From contig NZ_CP108484.1 of assembly GCF_036226505.1 (NCBI RefSeq), forward strand, positions 7,218,501 to 7,282,500: a DNA stretch of 64,000 nucleotides. The letters are read 5' to 3'. The notes under the pieces were generated by a model. The model saw nothing but the letters and a program-made list of their open reading frames with translations. It did not search any database and had not been told where the DNA came from. Origin of the DNA: Kitasatospora sp. NBC_01246 (GTDB lineage Bacteria; Actinomycetota; Actinomycetes; Streptomycetales; Streptomycetaceae). The first letter of the stretch is position 1. Each line of letters opens with the position of its first letter. The position numbers and the translations under genes were made by a program. This document shows positions 59,411-64,000 of the stretch, piece by piece.

Positions 59411-60313
59411 ATGACCGTGGAACGACCGCCCGCCCACGAGAACGACTGGCTCGCCGCCTACGACCCGCGCGCCTACACGCCCGTCGCCGTCACCGTCGAC
59501 GTCGTCGCCCTGACGCTGCGCCACGGCAGCCTGCACGTCCTGCTGGTCGAGCGCGCCGCGCCGCCCTACCAGGGGTACTGGGCACTGCCCGGCGGCTTCC
59601 TGCGGGCCGGCGAGGAAGGGCTCGACGAGGCCGCCGCCCGCGAGCTCGCCGAGGAGACCGGCCTGCTCGGCACCGCCGACGCCGAGGCCGCCCTCAGCCG
59701 GATCCACCTCGAACAGCTCGGGACGTACGGCGCCCCCACCCGGGACCCGCGCATGCACGTGGTCTCCGTCGCCTACCTCGCCTTCGCCCCCGACCTGCCC
59801 GACCCGCAGGCCGGCTCGGACGCGGCCACCGCCGCCTGGCACGCCGTCACCGACCTCGACCTCCGGCCGTCCACCGGCCGGTCCCCAGCCGCCGGTGTGC
59901 CCGCCGACACCCACGGGGGTGGCGTCGGCGGGCACACCGGCCACCAACCCGCGGCCGACGGCCCCGCCGGCACCACGACGCTCGCCTTCGACCACGCCCG
60001 GATCGTCGCCGACGGCCTCGACCGCGCCCGCGCGAAGATCGAGTACAGCCCGCTGGCCACCGCCTTCCTCCAGTACGACTTCACCATCCCCGAGCTGCGC
60101 GCCGTCTACGAGGCGGTCTGGGACGAGAAGCTCCACCCCGGCAACTTCCACCGCAAGGTGCTCTCGGTGCCCGGCTTCGTCGAGAGCACCGGGACGACCA
60201 CCGAGCGCGGCGGCGCCCGCGGCGGCCCACGGGCCCGCACCTACCACGCCGGCGACGCCCACCTCCTGCACCCCGCGCTGCTCCGGCCCACCCGGGAGGA
60301 CGAGATCCGCTGA
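59411..60313 (+). CDS. Nudix protein with C-terminal winged helix (NrtR-like)
   Basis: 300 residues from ATG 59411 (GAGAGGAG). The Nudix box is GFLRAGEEGLDEAAARELAE followed by ETGL. The C-terminal third (IEYSPLATAFLQYDFTIPELRAVYEAVW ... NFHRKVLSVPGFVEST, pattern only) is the NrtR winged helix, which in other bacteria senses ADP-ribose and represses NAD or pentose genes. A non-conserved insertion at about 157-190 (Gly/His/Pro rich) lies between the domains and its DNA forms an 18-bp hairpin. Confidence 0.88.
   Translation: MTVERPPAHENDWLAAYDPRAYTPVAVTVDVVALTLRHGSLHVLLVERAAPPYQGYWALPGGFLRAGEEGLDEAAARELAEETGLLGTADAEAALSRIHLEQLGTYGAPTRDPRMHVVSVAYLAFAPDLPDPQAGSDAATAAWHAVTDLDLRPSTGRSPAAGVPADTHGGGVGGHTGHQPAADGPAGTTTLAFDHARIVADGLDRARAKIEYSPLATAFLQYDFTIPELRAVYEAVWDEKLHPGNFHRKVLSVPGFVESTGTTTERGGARGGPRARTYHAGDAHLLHPALLRPTREDEIR
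59891..59941. repeat. 18-bp perfect inverted repeat inside the NrtR-like gene
   Basis: Arms 59891-59908 and 59924-59941 flank a 15-nt loop that itself contains CCCAC/GGTGG-like pairing. It encodes the non-conserved insertion AGVPADTHGGGVGGHTGHQ. Confidence 0.85.
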
Positions 60314-60352
60314 CCGGCGCCACCGGTCGCGCCCGCGCACTACCATCCGGCC

Positions 60353-60901
60353 ATGACGACTCAAGAGGTGAGCAGGACGAGCAACCGGCCGAACTCCCAC
60401 TGCCACTGGTGCGGCACGCCCTACCCGCCCGGCACCACGGCCTGGCCCCGCACCTGCCCCGGCTGCTCCGAGATCAGCTACCGCAACCCGCTGCCCGTCG
60501 TCGTCACCCTCCTCCCGGTCACCCAGGAGAGCGGTGCGCCCGGCCTCGTGGTCATCCGCCGCACCATCGAGCCCGGCTACGGCCAACTCGCCCTGCCCGG
60601 CGGCTACGTCGACTACGGGGAGAGCTGGCAGCAGGCCTGCGTCCGCGAACTGCGCGAGGAGACCGGCATCCTGGCCGAGGCCGGTGACGTCACCCTGGTC
60701 GCCACCGACTCCGACACGCACGGCGGCTTCCTCTGCCTCTTCGGCCTGCTCCCCGCCCGCCCGCTCGCCGAGCTCCCGCCCTCGGTCCCCACCGAGGAGA
60801 CGGAGGGCTGGCAGCTCGCCGACCCCACGACCGCCCTCGTCTTCGCCTTCCACACCCGGGTCTCCCAGGCCTGGTTCAACGGCGAGTACGCCCACCACTG
60901 A
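60353..60901 (+). CDS. Nudix hydrolase with N-terminal zinc ribbon
   Basis: 182 residues from ATG 60353; TACCAT at 60341-60346 is 6 nt upstream (leaderless). Zinc ribbon: CHWCG (C-x2-C, about 17-20) and CPGCSE (C-x2-C, about 35-38). Nudix box: GGYVDYGESWQQACVRELRE followed by ETGI, complete. The zinc ribbon plus Nudix layout is shared with NADH pyrophosphatase-like and related enzymes; here the ribbon is at the extreme N-terminus. Substrate unknown. Confidence 0.9.
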   Translation: MTTQEVSRTSNRPNSHCHWCGTPYPPGTTAWPRTCPGCSEISYRNPLPVVVTLLPVTQESGAPGLVVIRRTIEPGYGQLALPGGYVDYGESWQQACVRELREETGILAEAGDVTLVATDSDTHGGFLCLFGLLPARPLAELPPSVPTEETEGWQLADPTTALVFAFHTRVSQAWFNGEYAHH

Positions 60902-60942
60902 CCGTGCCCGGGGACGGGGCTGACCAGGCTCGCACGGCCGCG

Positions 60943-60983
60943 GCAGACCCTGGCGTACCGCGCGATCACATGGCAGGGTCTGC
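60943..60983. promoter_or_regulatory. inverted repeat upstream of acetoacetyl-CoA synthetase
   Basis: GCAGACCCTG (60943-60952) and CAGGGTCTGC (60974-60983), perfect 10-bp arms 21 nt apart, in the 154-nt promoter region of the synthetase gene. A regulator site or a leader hairpin. Confidence 0.45.
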
Positions 60984-61055
60984 TCCGACAGCCCCAACCG
61001 GACGGGCCCTGCCACAAGCACCCCCGTCCCATCCAACGGCCGGGAGACCACCACC

Positions 61056-63074
61056 GTGAGCACCCCATCCCAGGACCAGCCGCTCTGGCGCCCCAACCCC
61101 GCTCGCGCCGCAGCCACCGGCCTCGTGGCCTTCCAGGCCTGGGCCGCCGAACACCACGGCGCACCGGCCGCCCCGCTGGCCCCCGTCGACAGCGACGAGC
61201 AGGCCGCCCGGCGCTACGCCGACCTGCACAGCTGGTCCACCGAGGACCTCGACCGCTTCTGGACGGCCGTCACCCAGTGGTTCGGCGTCCGCTTCACCGA
61301 GGCCCCCGAAGCCGTCCTCGCCGAAGCCGCCATGCCCGGCGCCCGCTGGTTCCCCGGCGCCCGCCTCAACTACGCCGAGCACGCCCTGCGCGCAGCCGAC
61401 GACGAGGCCAACGCCGACAAGCCGGCGATCCTCCACCTGGACGAGACCACCGAGCAGCCGACCGTCCTCACCTGGTCCGAGCTCCGCCGCCAGGTCGGCT
61501 CGCTCGCCGCCGCCCTCCGGGCCCGCGGCATCGGCCCCGGCGACCGCGTCAGCGCCTACCTGCCCAACATCCCGCAGGCCGCCGTCGCCCTCCTCGCCAG
61601 CGCCGCCGTCGGCGCGGTCTGGACCAGCTGCGCCCCCGACTTCGGCGCCCGCAGCGTCCTCGACCGCCTCCAGCAGATCGAGCCCGCCGTCCTCTTCGCC
61701 GTCGACGGCTACCACTACGGCGGCAAGGACCACGACCGCGCCGAGGTCGTCGCCGAACTCCGCCGCGAGCTCCCCAGCCTGCGCACCGTCGTCCACGTCC
61801 CGCTGCTCGGCGCGCCCGCCCCCGACGGCGCCCTGCACTGGGACGACCTGGTCGCCGACGACGTCGAGCCGGTCTTCGAGGCCGTCCCCTTCGACCACCC
61901 GCTCTGGGTCCTCTACTCCTCCGGGACGACCGGCCTGCCCAAGGCCATCGTCCAGAGCCAGGGCGGCATCCTGCTGGAGCACCTCAAGCAGGCCGGGCTC
62001 CACCTTGACCTCGGCCCCGAGGACCGCTTCCTCTGGTACACCTCCACCGGCTGGATGATGTGGAACTTCCTCCTCGCCGGCCTGCTCACCGGGTCCACGA
62101 TCGTCACCTACGACGGCAGCCCCGGGCACCCGGACACCGGCGCCCTCTGGTCCGTCGCCGCCCGGACCGGCGCCACCGTCCTCGGCACCTCCGCGGCCTA
62201 CGTCATCGCCAGCCGCAAGGCCGAGCTGCACCCCGGCCGCGACCTCGACCTCTCCGCCGTCCGCTGCATCGGCACCACCGGTTCCCCGCTCCCGCCCGAC
62301 GGCTTCCGCTGGATCTACGACGAGGTCAAGCAGGACGTCTGGCTCGCCTCCGTCAGCGGCGGCACCGACGTCTGCTCCTGCTTCGTCGGCGGCGTCCCGA
62401 CCCTGCCGGTGTACCTCGGTGAGATCCAGGCCCCCTGCCTCGGCGCCGCCGTCGAGTCCTGGGACGTCCACGGCCGCCCGCTCACCGACGCGGTCGGCGA
62501 ACTCGTCGTCACCAAGCCGATCCCGTCCATGCCCACCGGCTTCTGGAACGACCCCGACGGCGCCCGCTACCACGACAGCTACTTCGAGATGTACCCCGGC
62601 ATCTGGCGCCACGGCGACTGGATCACCGTCACCTCCCGCGGCACCGTGGTCATCCACGGCCGCTCCGACTCGACGCTCAACCGCCAGGGCGTCCGGATGG
62701 GCTCCTCCGACATCTACGAGGTCGTCGAGCGCCTCCCCGAGATCGCCGAGTCCCTGGTCATCGGCCTGGAGGAGCCCGACGGCGGCTACTGGATGCCGCT
62801 CTTCGTCGTGCTCGCCCCCGGCGCGGTCCTCGACGACGGCCTGGTCGGCCGGATCCGCACCTCGCTGCGCACCGAGCTCTCCCCGCGCCACGTCCCCGAC
62901 GAGGTCATCGCCGTCCGCGGCCTGCCCCACACCCTCACCGGCAAGCGGATCGAGGTCCCGGTGAAGCGCCTGCTCTCCGGCACCCCGCTGGAGCAGGCAG
63001 TGAACCCGGGTTCGGTCGACGACATCGAGCACCTGCGCTACTTCGAGCAGCTCCGCCGCGACCGCCGGGCCTGA
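61056..63074 (+). CDS. acetoacetyl-CoA synthetase
   Basis: 672 residues from GTG 61056 (CGGGAGA). AMP-forming adenylate enzyme: LYSSGTTGLPKAIVQSQGG (P-loop), WYTSTGWMMWNFLLAGLL, FVGGVPTLPVYLGEIQAPCL, HGRSDSTLNRQGVRMGSSDI and the catalytic Lys in LTGKRIEVPVKRLL. The N-terminal extension (LWRPNPARAAATGLVAFQAW) and CGAPDFGARSV-like motif WTSCAPDFGARSVLDRL are those of acetoacetate:CoA ligases rather than acetyl-CoA synthetases. It activates acetoacetate for lipid or PHB-type metabolism. Confidence 0.95.
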   Translation: MSTPSQDQPLWRPNPARAAATGLVAFQAWAAEHHGAPAAPLAPVDSDEQAARRYADLHSWSTEDLDRFWTAVTQWFGVRFTEAPEAVLAEAAMPGARWFPGARLNYAEHALRAADDEANADKPAILHLDETTEQPTVLTWSELRRQVGSLAAALRARGIGPGDRVSAYLPNIPQAAVALLASAAVGAVWTSCAPDFGARSVLDRLQQIEPAVLFAVDGYHYGGKDHDRAEVVAELRRELPSLRTVVHVPLLGAPAPDGALHWDDLVADDVEPVFEAVPFDHPLWVLYSSGTTGLPKAIVQSQGGILLEHLKQAGLHLDLGPEDRFLWYTSTGWMMWNFLLAGLLTGSTIVTYDGSPGHPDTGALWSVAARTGATVLGTSAAYVIASRKAELHPGRDLDLSAVRCIGTTGSPLPPDGFRWIYDEVKQDVWLASVSGGTDVCSCFVGGVPTLPVYLGEIQAPCLGAAVESWDVHGRPLTDAVGELVVTKPIPSMPTGFWNDPDGARYHDSYFEMYPGIWRHGDWITVTSRGTVVIHGRSDSTLNRQGVRMGSSDIYEVVERLPEIAESLVIGLEEPDGGYWMPLFVVLAPGAVLDDGLVGRIRTSLRTELSPRHVPDEVIAVRGLPHTLTGKRIEVPVKRLLSGTPLEQAVNPGSVDDIEHLRYFEQLRRDRRA

Positions 63075-63075
63075 C

Positions 63076-63105
63076 CCCGGACAGCACGAACCCGGACAGC
63101 ACGAA
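63076..63105. repeat. 15-bp tandem duplication after the synthetase gene
   Basis: cccggacagcacgaa occurs twice in direct succession (63076-63090, 63091-63105); the second copy runs into the terminator stem. Confidence 0.85.
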
Positions 63106-63139
63106 GGGGTGCCCCCATGACGGTGGGGGCACCCCTTCG
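63102..63139. terminator. perfect 16-bp bidirectional terminator
   Basis: Arms 63102-63117 and 63124-63139 with loop TGACGG, between convergent acetoacetyl-CoA synthetase and ptsI, 28 nt from each stop. Confidence 0.9.
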
Positions 63140-63167
63140 CAGTCCTCGCTCCGGCCGCGCGCCGGTG

Positions 63168-64000
63168 TCACTCGCCGGACAGCACCTGCTGGGCCGCGGC
63201 CCGCGCGTCCTCGGCGCTGTCCGCGGCGCGGGCGGCCTCGGCCGCCCGGCGGCACTGCGCCAGCGTGTACTTGGCCAGCGTGGCCCGCACATAGGGGATC
63301 GACGCCGCGCCCATGGAGAGGCTGGTGACGCCGAGCCCGGTCAGGACCACGGCGAGCAGCGGGTCGGAGGCGGCCTCGCCGCAGACGCCACAGCTCTTGC
63401 CGGTGGCCCGGGCGGCCTCGGCCGAGAACGCGACCAGGTCCAGCAGCGCCGGCTGCCACGGGTCCTGCAGCCGCGCCAGCGCACCCACCTGGCGGTCGGC
63501 GGCGAAGGTGTACTGCGCGAGGTCGTTGGTCCCCAGCGAGAGGAACTCCACCTCCTGGAGGATCGACCGCGCCCGCAGCGCCGCCGACGGGATCTCCACC
63601 ATCGCCCCGTACTTGGCGCTCAGCCCGGCCTGGCGACACGCGTCCGCGAAGTCCTTGGCGTCCTTGCGGTCGGCCACCATCGGGGCCATCACCTCAAGGT
63701 GCACCGGCAACCCCTCGGCCGCCTTCGCCAGCGCGCGCAGCTGGGCCCGCATGACCTCGGGGTGCTCCAGCAGGGTCCGGAGACCGCGCACACCCAGCGC
63801 CGGGTTGGGCTCGTCGGCGGGGGTCAGGAAGTCCAGCGGCTTGTCCGCGCCCGCGTCCAGCGCCCGGACCACGACCCGGCCCTCCGGGAACGCCTCCAGC
63901 ACCTTGCGGTACGCCTCGACCTGCTTCTCCTCGCTGGGAGCCTTGGCCGAGTCGTCCAGGAAGAGGAACTCCGTGCGGAACAGGCCCACGCCCTCCGCCC
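63168..64000 (-). CDS. ptsI: PTS enzyme I, C-terminal part (5' end outside window)
   Basis: About 277 residues of the C-terminal PEP-binding barrel are visible; the gene enters from the right edge. GLFRTEFLFLDD, VVVRALDAGADKPLDFL, GVRGLRTLLEHPEVMRAQLR, MVEIPSAAL, EFLSLGTNDLAQYTFAADR and the active-site Cys in CGVCGEAASDP are all in place. Enzyme I takes phosphate from PEP and passes it to HPr. It would also indirectly supply the DhaM-like protein at 22.3 kb. Confidence 0.97.
   Translation of the reverse strand, partial: AEGVGLFRTEFLFLDDSAKAPSEEKQVEAYRKVLEAFPEGRVVVRALDAGADKPLDFLTPADEPNPALGVRGLRTLLEHPEVMRAQLRALAKAAEGLPVHLEVMAPMVADRKDAKDFADACRQAGLSAKYGAMVEIPSAALRARSILQEVEFLSLGTNDLAQYTFAADRQVGALARLQDPWQPALLDLVAFSAEAARATGKSCGVCGEAASDPLLAVVLTGLGVTSLSMGAASIPYVRATLAKYTLAQCRRAAEAARAADSAEDARAAAQQVLSGE

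Overview
The window is about 75% GC with strong third-position G/C bias, GTG starts, GTGA/ATGA start-stop overlaps and promoters placed 6-8 nt before the start codon (leaderless genes). Together with a GylR-type glycerol regulon, a DUF397 protein, an NsdA-like regulator and a conserved sulfur-type leader peptide, this points to a chromosomal segment of Streptomyces or a close relative such as Kitasatospora. I saw no tRNA, rRNA, CRISPR array, insertion sequence or integrase.

Positions 1-22,162 hold a cell-surface polysaccharide locus: a GNAT-type transferase, five GT4 glycosyltransferases, an HpnB-like GT2, a Wzz/BY-kinase-like chain-length protein, a Wzm/Wzt-type ABC exporter, a bacterial sugar-phosphate transferase that would start the chain on undecaprenyl phosphate, a PglD/NeuD-like acyltransferase, two polysaccharide deacetylases, a methyltransferase and a sugar epimerase. 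A secreted DsbA-like protein, a racemase-family enzyme, a Nudix protein and a truncated SGNH esterase are interspersed.

Positions 22,283-39,927 are mixed core and accessory genes: an orphan DhaM-like protein, a DUF397 protein, a leader-peptide attenuator ahead of an acyl-CoA-dehydrogenase-fold flavoprotein, an APH-fold kinase, an NsdA-like regulator, a PAS protein, a HEAT-repeat protein, undecaprenyl-diphosphatase, a His-rich DUF4396 membrane protein behind a CsoR-type copper operator, a PadR regulator divergent from a hydrolase, a remnant of an APH(6)-type kinase, and the pxpABC 5-oxoprolinase operon.

Positions 41,343-49,328 hold the most interesting locus: three collinear genes that look like a MukF/MukE/MukB (JetA/JetB/JetC) SMC complex. 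No JetD-type nuclease follows. The 1521-aa ATPase has Asn where the catalytic Walker B Glu is expected, and a metallophosphoesterase gene lies 42 nt downstream.

Positions 49,864-64,000 are carbon metabolism: gluconate (gntR, gntK, gntP), glycerol (glpF-glpK-glpD with gylR and matching operators), homocysteine methyltransferase, two Nudix proteins (one NrtR-like), acetoacetyl-CoA synthetase and the 3' part of ptsI. Most convergent gene pairs are separated by strong perfect hairpins that probably terminate both strands.
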